A stretch of DNA of 64,000 bases, from the NCBI RefSeq assembly GCF_017565405.1, contig NZ_JAGEKR010000016.1:1-64000 (forward strand), in the 5' to 3' direction. The stretch's first letter is position 1. Each line of letters starts with the position of its first letter. Below the pieces are notes generated by a model. That model was not told the DNA's origin and did no database searches. It saw nothing but the letters and a program-made list of their open reading frames with translations. Below are positions 42,563-51,226 of the stretch, in pieces. This DNA is from Allobranchiibius sp. CTAmp26 (GTDB lineage: Bacteria; Actinomycetota; Actinomycetes; Actinomycetales; Dermatophilaceae). A program made the translations under genes and the position numbers.

Positions 42563-44092
42563 ATGAAACTGCAGCTGCAGGGGATCACCAAGCGGTTCGG
42601 CACCTTCACCGCGAACGACCAGATCGACCTGGTCGTGCAGCCGGGGGAGATCCACGCCCTGCTGGGCGAGAACGGCGCCGGCAAGAGCACCCTGATGAAC
42701 GTGCTCTACGGGCTGTACGAGCCCACCGAGGGCACGATCCTGGTGGACGACGCACCGGTCGCCTTCAAGGGTCCCGGTGACGCGATGGCCGCGGGGATCG
42801 GCATGGTGCACCAGCACTTCATGCTCGTGCCGGTGCTCACCGTGGCCGAGAACATCATGCTGGGCGCCGAGCAGACCTCGCGAGGCATGCTCGACCTGCG
42901 ACGTGCCCGCAAGCTCGTGCGCGAGCTGTCCGACCGCCACCACCTGGAGGTCGACCCCGACGCGAAGGTCGAGGACCTCCCGGTCGGCATCCAGCAGCGG
43001 GTGGAGATCCTGAAGGCGCTGGCCCGCGAGGCCAAGGTGCTGATCCTCGACGAGCCGACCGCGGTGCTCACCCCCCAGGAGACCGATCACCTGATGGAGG
43101 TGATGCGCTCGCTCAAGGAGCAGGGCACCTCGCTGGTCTTCATCAGCCACAAGCTGCGCGAAGTGCGCGAGGTCGCCGACACGATCACCGTCATCCGGCG
43201 CGGGAAGGTGGTCGGCACCGCCGAGCCGACCGCGACGGCCGCCGAGCTGGCCGCGCTCATGGTCGGACGCACCGTGCAGCTGCGGGTCGACAAGGAGCCC
43301 GCGCAGCCGCGCGACGTCATCCTCGACGTGGACAAGCTGCGGGTCGTGGACGCCGCCGGTCAGGTGCTGGTCGACGACATCTCGTTCTCGGTGCGCGGCG
43401 GCGAGATCTACGCGATCGCCGGCGTCCAGGGCAACGGGCAGACGGAGTTGACCGAGGCCATCGTGGGGTTGATCGAGCCGGCGTCCGGGCGGGTGGTCAT
43501 CGACGGCGAGGACGTCACCGAGGACACGACGTACGACATCCTGCGCGCCGGTGTCGGTTACGTGCCCGAGGACCGCGCCCACGACGGACTGGTCTCCAGC
43601 TTCAGCATCGCGGAGAACCTCGTGCTCGACATGCACGACCAGGCGCCGTTCGGCGGGCGGATCCAGTTGAACAACAAGGAGATCGCCAAGAACGCGATCG
43701 CCCGGGTGGAGGAGTTCGACGTCCGTACGACGTCGGCGAGCGCCCCCGCGTCGACCCTGTCCGGCGGCAACCAGCAGAAGGTGGTGCTGGCCCGTGAGCT
43801 GTCGCGGCCACTGCGCCTCTTCGTGGTGTCGCAGCCGACTCGCGGTGTCGACGTCGGGTCGATGGAGTTCGTGCACAAGCGGATCGTCGCCGAGCGCGAC
43901 CGGGGAGCCGCGGTGCTCCTGGTGTCCACGGAGCTGGACGAGGTCGTGAGCCTGGCCGACCGGATCGGCGTCATGTACCGCGGCGCCATCGTCGGGGAGC
44001 TGCCGCCGACCGCGTCCGCGCAGGAGTTCGGCCTGCTCATGGGCGGCCAGCAGGGCGACACCGGCGATCACGACACGAAGGAGTCCGCGTGA
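42563..44092 (+). CDS. nucleoside ABC transporter ATP-binding protein with two nucleotide-binding domains
   Basis: 509 aa. Domain 1 has Walker A GENGAGKS (35-42), signature LPVGIQQRVEILKAL and Walker B VLILDEPTAVLTP. Domain 2 has a degenerate Walker A (GVQGNGQTEL, lacking the Lys-Ser), signature LSGGNQQKVVLAREL and SQPTRGVD in the Walker B region. This fused, asymmetric layout is that of NupA/YufO and RbsA-like sugar-nucleoside importers. It powers the permeases encoded next, whose first gene overlaps its stop by 4 bp. Confidence 0.94.
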   Translation: MKLQLQGITKRFGTFTANDQIDLVVQPGEIHALLGENGAGKSTLMNVLYGLYEPTEGTILVDDAPVAFKGPGDAMAAGIGMVHQHFMLVPVLTVAENIMLGAEQTSRGMLDLRRARKLVRELSDRHHLEVDPDAKVEDLPVGIQQRVEILKALAREAKVLILDEPTAVLTPQETDHLMEVMRSLKEQGTSLVFISHKLREVREVADTITVIRRGKVVGTAEPTATAAELAALMVGRTVQLRVDKEPAQPRDVILDVDKLRVVDAAGQVLVDDISFSVRGGEIYAIAGVQGNGQTELTEAIVGLIEPASGRVVIDGEDVTEDTTYDILRAGVGYVPEDRAHDGLVSSFSIAENLVLDMHDQAPFGGRIQLNNKEIAKNAIARVEEFDVRTTSASAPASTLSGGNQQKVVLARELSRPLRLFVVSQPTRGVDVGSMEFVHKRIVAERDRGAAVLLVSTELDEVVSLADRIGVMYRGAIVGELPPTASAQEFGLLMGGQQGDTGDHDTKESA

Positions 44093-45366
44093 GCGAGCAG
44101 AAGGCCGGGGGCGAGCCTGCCGTGAGCACGCCCGAGAGCGGCAGCAGCAAGATCGAGACACCGGACGGCGGGGCGGGCCGGCTGCGTGAGGTCTTCCGCA
44201 GCGACCACCCGGCGGTCCTCACGATCCTCGCGATCGTCGCCGCCGTGGTCATCGGGTCGATCCTGATCATCGCCTCGGACCAGGCGACCCGCACCGCGGC
44301 GAGCTACTTCACCGCGGCGCCGATGGACACCTTCTCCGCCGCGTGGCACGCGGTGTCCGGCGCGTACGTCGCGATCTTCGAGGGATCGATCCTCAACCCG
44401 TCGAGCCTGTCCAGCGGCGACACCGCGACCATCTTCGGACCGATCTCGGAGACCATCGTCAGCGCGACGCCGCTGATCTTCGCCGGGCTCTCGGTGACGC
44501 TGGCGTTCCGCGCCGGCCTGTTCAACATCGGCGCGCAGGGCCAGATCCTGCTCGCCGCGATCTTCGCCGGATACGTCGGCTTCAGCTGGCACCTGCCGGT
44601 GGTGCTGCACGTCATCGTCGCCGTGCTCGCCGGGATCCTCGGCGGTGCGCTGTGGGCCGGGCTGGCGGGCGTGCTCAAGGCCAAGACCGGGGCGCACGAG
44701 GTGATCACCACGATCATGCTCAACTATGTCGCGCTCGGGCTGATCCAGTACCTGCTGGGCGTGCACGGCTTCCAGGCCAAGCCCTACAACCAGGCCATCT
44801 CGCCCCCGGTCGACCACAACGCGCTCTACCCGCACCTCTTCGGGTCGGCGTTGCGCGCGAACGTCGCGTTCCTGGTCGCAATCGCCGCGACCGTGGCGGT
44901 GGCGTGGCTGCTGGGCCGCAGCACCTTCGGTTTCCGGCTGCGCACGGTCGGCGCCAACCAGGACGCGGCGCGTACGGCGGGCATCAGCATCTCGCGGGTC
45001 TACATCGTGGTGATGCTGATCGTCGGAGCACTCGCCGGACTCGCCGGCAGTGCGCAGGTGCTCGGCACCTCCCCGCAGGTCACCAGCGACATCGACGCCG
45101 GCTTCGGGTTCGACGCGATCACCGTGTCGCTGCTCGGCCGCGGGTCGCCGATCGGCACCTTCTGGGCCGGGATGCTCTTCGGCGCGCTGCGCGCCGGGTC
45201 GGTCCAGTTGCTGGCCTCCACCAACACCCCGTCGGACCTGGTGCAGGTGCTGCAGGCGCTGATCGTGCTCTTCATCGCCGCGCCGGGACTGGTGCGGTTG
45301 ATCTTCCGGCTACGCCGCGGTGCCGGCGGCCAGACCGCCGTCGTCGCGAAGGGATGGAACGGATGA
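44089..45366 (+). CDS. nucleoside ABC transporter permease 1 (NupP/YufP-like)
   Basis: 425 aa. A hydrophilic N-terminal tail of about 40 residues precedes the membrane domain with about 9-10 helices. Typical BPD_transp_2 segments are FRAGLFNIGAQGQILLAAIFAGYVG, KTGAHEVITTIMLNYVALGLIQYLLG and GANQDAARTAGISISRVYI. It pairs with the permease encoded at 45422 to form the membrane channel. The start overlaps the ATPase stop (ATGA-type, 44089-44092). A 55-bp gap precedes the next gene. Confidence 0.92.
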   Translation: MSEQKAGGEPAVSTPESGSSKIETPDGGAGRLREVFRSDHPAVLTILAIVAAVVIGSILIIASDQATRTAASYFTAAPMDTFSAAWHAVSGAYVAIFEGSILNPSSLSSGDTATIFGPISETIVSATPLIFAGLSVTLAFRAGLFNIGAQGQILLAAIFAGYVGFSWHLPVVLHVIVAVLAGILGGALWAGLAGVLKAKTGAHEVITTIMLNYVALGLIQYLLGVHGFQAKPYNQAISPPVDHNALYPHLFGSALRANVAFLVAIAATVAVAWLLGRSTFGFRLRTVGANQDAARTAGISISRVYIVVMLIVGALAGLAGSAQVLGTSPQVTSDIDAGFGFDAITVSLLGRGSPIGTFWAGMLFGALRAGSVQLLASTNTPSDLVQVLQALIVLFIAAPGLVRLIFRLRRGAGGQTAVVAKGWNG

Positions 45367-45421
45367 TCACCCCACGAAGTTCTCCGCTCGTACCTCACTC
45401 CGATACTTCGCGAGGACCCCG

Positions 45422-46726
45422 ATGAGCGCCCCCACCACCGATGAGGAACTGGTCGTCCACCACAAGGTGGTGCAGGTCGGCCCGTCCCGCGCCCGGCAGA
45501 CCGCCGTCGCGATCGCGCTGATCGTGATCGGCCTCTTCGTCGCGATCGTGTTGGCGAGCACCGGCACCCACCCGAACGCCAAGTTCGGCTTCGACGCGGG
45601 CGGGGCTCGGGTGCACGTACCGACGCTCAGCCTTCCCGAGGCGCCGTTCTGCATCGTGGTCGGCGCGTTGATCGTGCTGGCCGGGATCTACCACCTGGTG
45701 CGTGGTTTCACCCCTGCCGCGATGCGCTGGGTCGGCAGCGCCGTCGGCGTGCTCTTCCTGCTGGCGTTCCTCGCATGGGCCGGCACCGGCGGCCGGACCG
45801 TGCAGTTCACCAGTCTGCTGCAGCAGGGACTGTTCCTGGCCGCCCCACTCATCCTGGGCGCGATGGGCGGCATCCTGTGCGAGCGCAGCGGCGTCATCAA
45901 CGTCGCGATCGAGGGGCAGATGCTCGCCGGCGCCTTCGCAGGGGCGCTGCTCGGGACGGTCGCCGGCCTCTTCGCCGGCATCGTCGCCGCGATCGTGGTC
46001 GGCGGCCTGCTCGGGCTGCTGCTGGCCGTCTTCGCGATCAGGTTCCTGGTCAACCAGGTGATCCTCGGTGTCGTGCTCAACGTGCTCGCGCTCGGCCTGA
46101 CCGGCTACCTCTTCGACGCGATCATGGCGAACAACTCCAACGGCACCGACAATCCCGGCTTCTTCGGACCTGCCAAGGTGCCACTGCTGGGCGACATCCC
46201 GGTGATCGGCCCGGTGGTCTTCGACCAGAACTACATCATCTATGCGATGTACGTGATCGTCATCGTGATCGACGTAGCGCTCATTCGCACCCGCTGGGGG
46301 CTGCGCACCCGCGCCGTCGGCGAACACCCGCAGGCCGCCGACACGGTGGGCATCAACGTGCTGCGCCTGCGCTACCAGAACGTCGTGCTCGGCGGCTGCG
46401 TCGCGGGTCTGGCGGGCGCGCTTCTGACCATCGGCAGCGTCGGAGCGTTCACCAAGAACATCTCCTCCGGTCAGGGGTTCATCGCGCTGGCCGCGGTCAT
46501 CTTCGGTCGCTGGACCCCGCGCGGCGCGCTCGGTGCGGCGCTGCTCTTCGGCTTCGCCGGCGCGCTGCAGTCGGTGCTGTCCTTCCTGAACCCGCCGCTG
46601 CAGATCAACTCCAACCTGCTGGGCATGCTCCCGTACGTCGTCACCATCTTCGCGGTGGCCGGTCTGGTCGGCCGGGTGCGCGCTCCCGCGGCGGACGGCG
46701 AGCCCTACGTGAAGGGCTCGGCGTGA
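45422..46726 (+). CDS. nucleoside ABC transporter permease 2 (NupQ/YufQ-like)
   Basis: 434 aa from the ATG at 45422; an open frame back to 45320 overlaps the previous gene. About ten membrane helices. Family segments are GAMGGILCERSGVINVAIEGQMLAGAF, NQVILGVVLNVLALGLTGYLF, TRAVGEHPQAADTVGINV and ISSGQGFIALAAVIFGRWTP. It completes the importer. The stop overlaps the cytidine deaminase start (GTGA, 46723-46726), tying nucleoside uptake to deamination. Confidence 0.92.
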   Translation: MSAPTTDEELVVHHKVVQVGPSRARQTAVAIALIVIGLFVAIVLASTGTHPNAKFGFDAGGARVHVPTLSLPEAPFCIVVGALIVLAGIYHLVRGFTPAAMRWVGSAVGVLFLLAFLAWAGTGGRTVQFTSLLQQGLFLAAPLILGAMGGILCERSGVINVAIEGQMLAGAFAGALLGTVAGLFAGIVAAIVVGGLLGLLLAVFAIRFLVNQVILGVVLNVLALGLTGYLFDAIMANNSNGTDNPGFFGPAKVPLLGDIPVIGPVVFDQNYIIYAMYVIVIVIDVALIRTRWGLRTRAVGEHPQAADTVGINVLRLRYQNVVLGGCVAGLAGALLTIGSVGAFTKNISSGQGFIALAAVIFGRWTPRGALGAALLFGFAGALQSVLSFLNPPLQINSNLLGMLPYVVTIFAVAGLVGRVRAPAADGEPYVKGSA

Positions 46727-47118
46727 CGAACGCGGCCCAGGTCGACTGGGAGGTGTTGCACCGCATCGCGATCGAGGCGATGGAGCGCGCGTACGCGCCG
46801 TACAGCGACTTCCCCGTCGGTGTCGCGGGATTGGTCGACGACGGCCGGATCGTGTCCGGTTGCAACGTCGAGAACGCGTCGTACGGCGTGGGGCTGTGCG
46901 CCGAGTGCGGGATGGTCGGCGACCTCGCGCGCACCGGGGGCGGCCGCCTGGTGGCGGTGTGGTGCGTGGACCGCTCGGGGGAGGCGCTGATGCCCTGCGG
47001 GCGCTGCCGCCAACTGCTGTGGGAGCACGGGGGCCCCGAGTGCCTGCTGCAGACCCCGCTCGGTGTCCGGTCGATGAGCGAGATGCTGCCGCAGGCCTTC
47101 GGGGCCCACAACCTCTAG
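46723..47118 (+). CDS. cdd: cytidine deaminase
   Basis: 131 aa from the GTG at 46723, the length of tetrameric CDAs. The zinc and proton-shuttle motifs are GLCAECGMV (Cys and catalytic Glu) and PCGRCRQLL; AYAPYSDFPVGVAG and SGCNVENASYG bind the nucleoside. It converts cytidine or deoxycytidine to uridine or deoxyuridine, which thymidine phosphorylase encoded at 47864 can then cleave. It is coupled to the permease by a 4-bp overlap and ends 9 bp before family A hairpin copy 3. Confidence 0.94.
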   Translation: MTNAAQVDWEVLHRIAIEAMERAYAPYSDFPVGVAGLVDDGRIVSGCNVENASYGVGLCAECGMVGDLARTGGGRLVAVWCVDRSGEALMPCGRCRQLLWEHGGPECLLQTPLGVRSMSEMLPQAFGAHNL

Positions 47119-47126
47119 CGCCACCG

Positions 47127-47198
47127 CCGAGTGGCATACATATCTTTCGGGTGCACCCCCTGTAGGTGCGCCACTGGAAACATCTGTATGCCACTCGG
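47127..47198. repeat. long hairpin, family A copy 3, between convergent genes
   Basis: CCGAGTGGCATACATAT starts the left arm at 47127 and TGTATGCCACTCGG ends the right arm at 47198; inner blocks GGGTGCACC and GGTGCGCC also pair, with a TGTA loop. Located between cdd (plus) and the lipoprotein gene (minus), it is a natural bidirectional terminator. Confidence 0.75.
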
Positions 47199-47204
47199 GG
47201 GCGG

Positions 47205-47705
47205 TTACTTGCGCAGACCGACCTCCTTGCCGCACGCCGCAGCCGCGGCCACGTAGACCACGTTGTCCTTCGGGTCGAGCTTGGCGTTCTTGTCCGCGGC
47301 GGCGAAAGCCTGCAGCGTCTTGTTGCTGACCTTGGCGTAGGTCTTGCCGACGATGCACGCGGCGACCTTCTGCACGAGGGCCGGCTTGAGCTTGGCTCCC
47401 TGCGGGGTCTGCTCCAGGCCCTTGGTGAGACCGGCGGTCGCCGCTGCCTTGGTGGGCTTGGCGCCACCTGCGGCTGCGGCGGAGGAGCTGGTGGTGGTGC
47501 TCGACGGCGTGGTTGTGGTGGGTGCGCTGCTGGAGGAGCTGGTCGTGCTGCTCGGTGCGCTCGACACACTGCTCGAGGAGCTGCTGCTCGAGCTGGCCGA
47601 GCTCACGCTGACCTTGTTGCTGCTGCCGCACGCGGCAAGGCCGAGCGGCAGGGCGAGCAGGGTCGCGGTGGCGGCGGTGCGGGTGAGTGTGGACGTGATC
47701 GACAT
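47205..47705 (-). CDS. small secreted lipoprotein with Ser/Thr-rich linker
   Basis: 166 aa from the ATG at 47705, supported by an AAGGGGAA ribosome site; the frame is open to 47744. The signal peptide ends in the lipobox GLAAC. Residues about 30-85 are almost entirely Ser, Thr, Ala and Pro, a flexible wall-spanning linker. The C-terminal domain (about 80 aa) contains two Cys (AACIVGKTY, AAAACGKEV) that may form a disulfide and a helix-rich sequence (GLTKGLEQTPQGAKLKP). No family recognised; function unknown. Confidence 0.7.
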   Translation of the reverse strand: MSITSTLTRTAATATLLALPLGLAACGSSNKVSVSSASSSSSSSSSVSSAPSSTTSSSSSAPTTTTPSSTTTSSSAAAAGGAKPTKAAATAGLTKGLEQTPQGAKLKPALVQKVAACIVGKTYAKVSNKTLQAFAAADKNAKLDPKDNVVYVAAAAACGKEVGLRK

Positions 47706-47863
47706 CGGTGGGTTCCCCTTGAACGTGACGGACGCGCCCATCACGTGGGCGCGTGCCCGCGAGCCTACGGGCCAGGAGGGCGCGTGCGGGGTGGAACGCG
47801 CTTGCGCGAGCGAGCGATCGGAGTGCGGCGAAGCGCGCCGCGCGACCGTGGCAGGATCGGTGG

Positions 47864-49150
47864 ATGCCTGAATCGCACGACGCCGTCGATGTCATCCGCA
47901 CCAAGCGCGACCGTCACGAGTTGGACGACGGTCAGATCGACTGGGTGATCGACGCGTACACGCGTGGCGTGGTGGCCGACGAGCAGATGTCGGCGCTCGC
48001 GATGGCGATCCTGCTCAACGGCATGACCCGCCGTGAGATCGCCCGGTGGACGGCGGCGATGATCGCCTCGGGCGAGCGGATGGACTTCTCCGGGTTGTCG
48101 CGCCCGACCGCCGACAAGCACTCCACCGGTGGCGTCGGCGACAAGATCACGCTCCCGCTCGCGCCCCTGGTCGCGGCCTGCGGCGTCGCGGTGCCGCAGC
48201 TGTCGGGGCGCGGACTCGGCCACACGGGCGGCACCCTCGATAAGTTGGAGTCGATCCCCGGGTGGCGCGCGGACCTGACCAACGAGGCGATGCTCTCGCA
48301 GTTGGAGTCGGTCGGCGCGGTCATCTGCGCGGCCGGCGCCGGTCTCGCACCCGCCGACAAGAAGCTCTACGCACTGCGTGACGTGACCAGCACCGTCGAG
48401 GCCATCCCCCTCATCGCCAGCTCCATCATGAGCAAGAAGATCGCCGAGGGCACCGGCGCGCTCGTGCTGGACGTGAAGGTGGGCTCGGGCGCCTTCATGA
48501 AGGACGTCGCGAACGCGCGGGAGCTTGCGACGACGATGGTCGGTCTCGGCACGGACGCCGGTGTCCGCACCGTCGCTCTCCTGACCGACATGTCGACGCC
48601 GCTCGGTCTGACGGCGGGGAACGCGCTCGAGGTCGCGGAGTCCGTCGAGGTGCTCGCGGGAGGCGGGCCCGCCGACGTACGCGAACTCACCCTCGCGCTC
48701 GCGCGCGAAATGGTCTCTGCCGCAGGGGTCTCCGATGTCGACCCGGCGGAGGCCCTGGACGACGGCCGCGCGATGGACGCCTGGCGGGCGATGATCGCGG
48801 CACAGGGCGGTGACCCGTCGGCGACGCTGCCGGTGGCCCGCGAGCAGCACGTCGTCACCGCGCCGCGCGACGGCGTGCTGACCCGGCTGGACGCGTTGCA
48901 GGTGGGTGTCGCCGCCTGGCGACTCGGCGCGGGACGTGCGCGCAAGGAGGACGTCGTACAGGCGGGCGCCGGCGTCCAGTGGCACGCGCGGCCGGGTGAC
49001 TCCGTGCGCGCGGGGGCGCCGCTGCTGACGCTGCACACCGACACCCCGGAGCGCTTCGAGCGGGCGCTCGCCTCGCTGGACGGGGCGTTCGACATCGCGG
49101 ACGTCGACGTCCCCGACCGGCTGCCGCTGGTCATCGACCGGATCGCCTGA
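47864..49150 (+). CDS. deoA: thymidine phosphorylase
   Basis: 428 aa from the ATG at 47864. The signature SGRGLGHTGGTLDKLESIPG (about residues 109-128) and the phosphate-binding KHSTGGVGDK are intact; SSIMSKKIAEG and DVKVGSGAFMK contribute substrate contacts. It phosphorolyses thymidine and deoxyuridine to base plus deoxyribose-1-phosphate. Its products feed a phosphopentomutase step and then DeoC (60420-61403). CAGGAT at 47852-47857, 6 nt before the ATG, may be a -10 box. adenosine deaminase follows after 30 bp. Confidence 0.95.
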   Translation: MPESHDAVDVIRTKRDRHELDDGQIDWVIDAYTRGVVADEQMSALAMAILLNGMTRREIARWTAAMIASGERMDFSGLSRPTADKHSTGGVGDKITLPLAPLVAACGVAVPQLSGRGLGHTGGTLDKLESIPGWRADLTNEAMLSQLESVGAVICAAGAGLAPADKKLYALRDVTSTVEAIPLIASSIMSKKIAEGTGALVLDVKVGSGAFMKDVANARELATTMVGLGTDAGVRTVALLTDMSTPLGLTAGNALEVAESVEVLAGGGPADVRELTLALAREMVSAAGVSDVDPAEALDDGRAMDAWRAMIAAQGGDPSATLPVAREQHVVTAPRDGVLTRLDALQVGVAAWRLGAGRARKEDVVQAGAGVQWHARPGDSVRAGAPLLTLHTDTPERFERALASLDGAFDIADVDVPDRLPLVIDRIA

Positions 49151-49168
49151 CGGCGGCGCCGACCGCCG

Positions 49169-49174
49169 TACAGT
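49169..49174 (+). promoter_or_regulatory. candidate -10 element for leaderless add transcript
   Basis: TACAGT, 6 nt, then ATG at 49181; it lies between deoA and add, so add may have its own promoter in addition to read-through. Confidence 0.4.
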
Positions 49175-49180
49175 GACCGG

Positions 49181-50272
49181 ATGCCGGAGACCCACGCGCC
49201 CCTGACCCTCGAGGAGATCGTCCAGCTGCCGAAGGTGCTGCTGCACGACCACCTGGACGGCGGTGTGCGGCCGGAGACCGTGGCGCAGTTGGCGCGCGAG
49301 ACGGGGTACGCCGGGTTGCCGACGAGCGATCCGGCGCAACTCGCGGTGTGGTTCCGGGAGAACGCCGACTCCGGTTCGTTAGTGCGGTATCTGGAGACCT
49401 TCGCGCACACCGTCGGGGTCATGCAGACCGCGGACTCGCTGCGCAGGGTCGCACGCGAGGCGGTCGAGGACCTGGCCGCCGACGGGGTCGTCTACGCCGA
49501 GATCCGCTACGCGCCGGAGCAGCATCTCGAGCAGGGGCTGAGCCTGGACGACGTGGTGGAGGCCGTCAACGCGGGGCTGCGCGAGGGGGAGGCGCTGGCA
49601 GCGGAGCGGGGCCGCACGATCCGTGCGCGGGCGCTGCTGACCGCGATGCGGCACGCGGCTAAGAGCACCGAGATCGCAGCGTTGGCAGTGCGATACCGCG
49701 ACGACGAGGTCGCCGGATTCGACATCGCGGGCGCCGAGGCGGGCAACCCGCCGACCCGTCACCTCGACGCGTTCGAGTATCTGCGCCGCGAGAACGCGCA
49801 CTTCACCATCCACGCCGGCGAGGCGTTCGGGTTGCCGAGCATCTGGGAGGCCCTCCAGTGGTGCGGCGCGGAGCGGCTCGGCCACGGCATCCGGATCGTC
49901 GACGACATCGAGGGCCTGGGCACATCTCGCGCGCAGCTCGGCCGGCTCGCGTCGTACGTCCGCGACCTGCGCATCCCGCTGGAACTGTGTCCCTCGTCCA
50001 ATGTGCAGACCGGTGCCGCGACCTCGGTCGCCGCCCACCCGATCACGCAGTTGCGCGACCTGCGTTTCCGGATCACCGTCAACACCGACAACCGGCTGAT
50101 GAGCGACACGTCGATGTCGCGGGAGATGTGGCTGCTGGTGCAGGACGCCGGGTGGGATCTGGACGACCTGCGCTGGGTGACGATCAACGCCATGAAGTCG
50201 GCGTTCCTGCCGTTCGACGAGCGGCTGGCGATCATCGACGAGCAGATCAAGCCGGGCTACGAGGTGCGCTGA
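49181..50272 (+). CDS. add: adenosine deaminase
   Basis: 363 aa TIM-barrel metal hydrolase. Zinc ligands and catalytic residues lie in [23 protein letters not shown] (His and Glu), RLGHGIRI and [11 protein letters not shown] (the Asp that binds zinc). [12 protein letters not shown] is conserved in Add. It converts adenosine and deoxyadenosine to inosine forms. The order cdd, deoA, add is conserved in actinobacteria. A 60-nt hairpin follows 16 bp after the stop. Confidence 0.94.
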   Translation: MPETHAPLTLEEIVQLPKVLLHDHLDGGVRPETVAQLARETGYAGLPTSDPAQLAVWFRENADSGSLVRYLETFAHTVGVMQTADSLRRVAREAVEDLAADGVVYAEIRYAPEQHLEQGLSLDDVVEAVNAGLREGEALAAERGRTIRARALLTAMRHAAKSTEIAALAVRYRDDEVAGFDIAGAEAGNPPTRHLDAFEYLRRENAHFTIHAGEAFGLPSIWEALQWCGAERLGHGIRIVDDIEGLGTSRAQLGRLASYVRDLRIPLELCPSSNVQTGAATSVAAHPITQLRDLRFRITVNTDNRLMSDTSMSREMWLLVQDAGWDLDDLRWVTINAMKSAFLPFDERLAIIDEQIKPGYEVR

Positions 50273-50288
50273 CCTGCTTTCCCGACCA

Positions 50289-50348
50289 TGACACAGGTGA
50301 GCCCTGGAGCCACAGGTATTCCTGCGGCTCCCGGACTTACCTGTGTCA
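50289..50348. terminator. 60-nt hairpin between convergent add and RDD genes
   Basis: Left arm 50289-50316 and right arm 50321-50348 pair over 28 positions with three mismatches and one G-T wobble, closed by loop TATT. The outer part is TGACACAGGT/ACCTGTGTCA and the middle GGAGCC/GGCTCC. It has the same design as the family A and C hairpins but a different sequence. Confidence 0.75.
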
Positions 50349-50357
50349 CAGTGAGAT

Positions 50358-51203
50358 TCAGCGGCCGGTGAGTTCGTCGACGGGTACGACGCGCGCCCGT
50401 AGTCTGCTGTCGCGGGCGAGCCGCTGCTGGTCGCGGCGGCGGCGTTCGGCCAGTACGGCGGCCAGGAAGTCCTCGTCGGGCGTGCCGGGTGGCGGGGGCG
50501 GCGCGACGTTCGGTCGCACCGCCGCGGTGAGCTCGGTGCTCAGTCGAGCGCGCGCCGCGGGCGTGAGCGTCCTACGGCGCAGCAGGAACTGTCGCACCGC
50601 GAGGGCGACGCCGTCGGGCAGGGCCGAGATGTCGGCCGCCCGCGCCCACGGCTCCAGCCGCCAGGGAACCTCCGGTGGCGCGGAGAGCTGCAGGCGCACG
50701 TCCTCGTGCACGACGTACGTGCCGGCGGCGAGGTCGCCGAGTCGCTTGACCCGCGTGGTGGCGATCGCGGCGATCACGGCCGGTATGCCGTACGCCACGA
50801 AGAACTCCACCACGCCCACCAGTCCGCGGACGAACGCGTGCCGGAAGACGATCGGGCCGCCGTCGTCGCGCACCACGCGCAGGCGGCAGATCAGCTTGCC
50901 GAGCGACCGCCCGCGGGTGAGTGTCTCGACCGCGACGGGGACGACCAGGAGGGAGCCGACGATGCTGATCAGTGCCAGCGTCTCGCTGCTGGCCACGCTC
51001 GCGTCGGACGACTGCGCGACGACCACGACGAGCAGCAGGATCACGAGCAGGAGATAGAGGATCGTGTCGATCACCCGGGCGACGGCGCGGATGGGCAGTG
51101 AGGCCGGCGGGATGTCGATCAGGACGGCCTCACCCGTGACCATGGTGTCCGCCTCGGCACCGCGCAGCGGGCGTGGTCGCGCGGGTTTCCCCCGGTCCGT
51201 CAC
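50358..51203 (-). CDS. RDD family membrane protein
   Basis: 281 aa from the GTG at 51203. The RDD domain occupies about residues 30-165: PASLPIRAVARVIDTILYLLLV with the Arg and Asp that name the family, then further helices (LALISIVGSLLVVPVAVETL, then AYGIPAVIAAIATTRV) and the GRSLGKLICRLRVVRDDGG segment. A C-terminal cytoplasmic tail of over 100 residues is Arg/Pro rich. Function unknown; RDD genes often accompany SpoIIM, DUF58 and MoxR genes as here. It starts 24 nt from the divergent SpoIIM gene. Confidence 0.85.
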   Translation of the reverse strand: MTDRGKPARPRPLRGAEADTMVTGEAVLIDIPPASLPIRAVARVIDTILYLLLVILLLVVVVAQSSDASVASSETLALISIVGSLLVVPVAVETLTRGRSLGKLICRLRVVRDDGGPIVFRHAFVRGLVGVVEFFVAYGIPAVIAAIATTRVKRLGDLAAGTYVVHEDVRLQLSAPPEVPWRLEPWARAADISALPDGVALAVRQFLLRRRTLTPAARARLSTELTAAVRPNVAPPPPPGTPDEDFLAAVLAERRRRDQQRLARDSRLRARVVPVDELTGR

Positions 51204-51210
51204 GTCGGTC

Positions 51211-51220
51211 AGCGTACCTT
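51211..51220. promoter_or_regulatory. back-to-back -10 elements for divergent leaderless genes
   Basis: The 10-bp core AGCGTACCTT holds a minus-strand TACGCT (51211-51216, 7 nt before the GTG at 51203) and a plus-strand TACCTT (51215-51220, 6 nt before the ATG at 51227). The two boxes share the central TA. Neither gene has a ribosome binding site and only 23 bp separate the start codons. Confidence 0.55.
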
Positions 51221-51226
51221 TGCGCC

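Noticed and set aside
42763-43850. Loss of the Walker A lysine in the second ATPase domain as evidence of decay
   Set aside because: A degenerate second nucleotide-binding domain is normal in this importer family.
42413-44161. 582-codon minus-strand frame opposite the transporter ATPase
   Set aside because: Antisense artefact; the plus-strand ATPase has all expected motifs.
45395-47569. 724-codon minus-strand frame opposite the permease and deaminase genes
   Set aside because: Antisense to certain genes and of low-complexity Arg/Gln/Asp/Gly composition.
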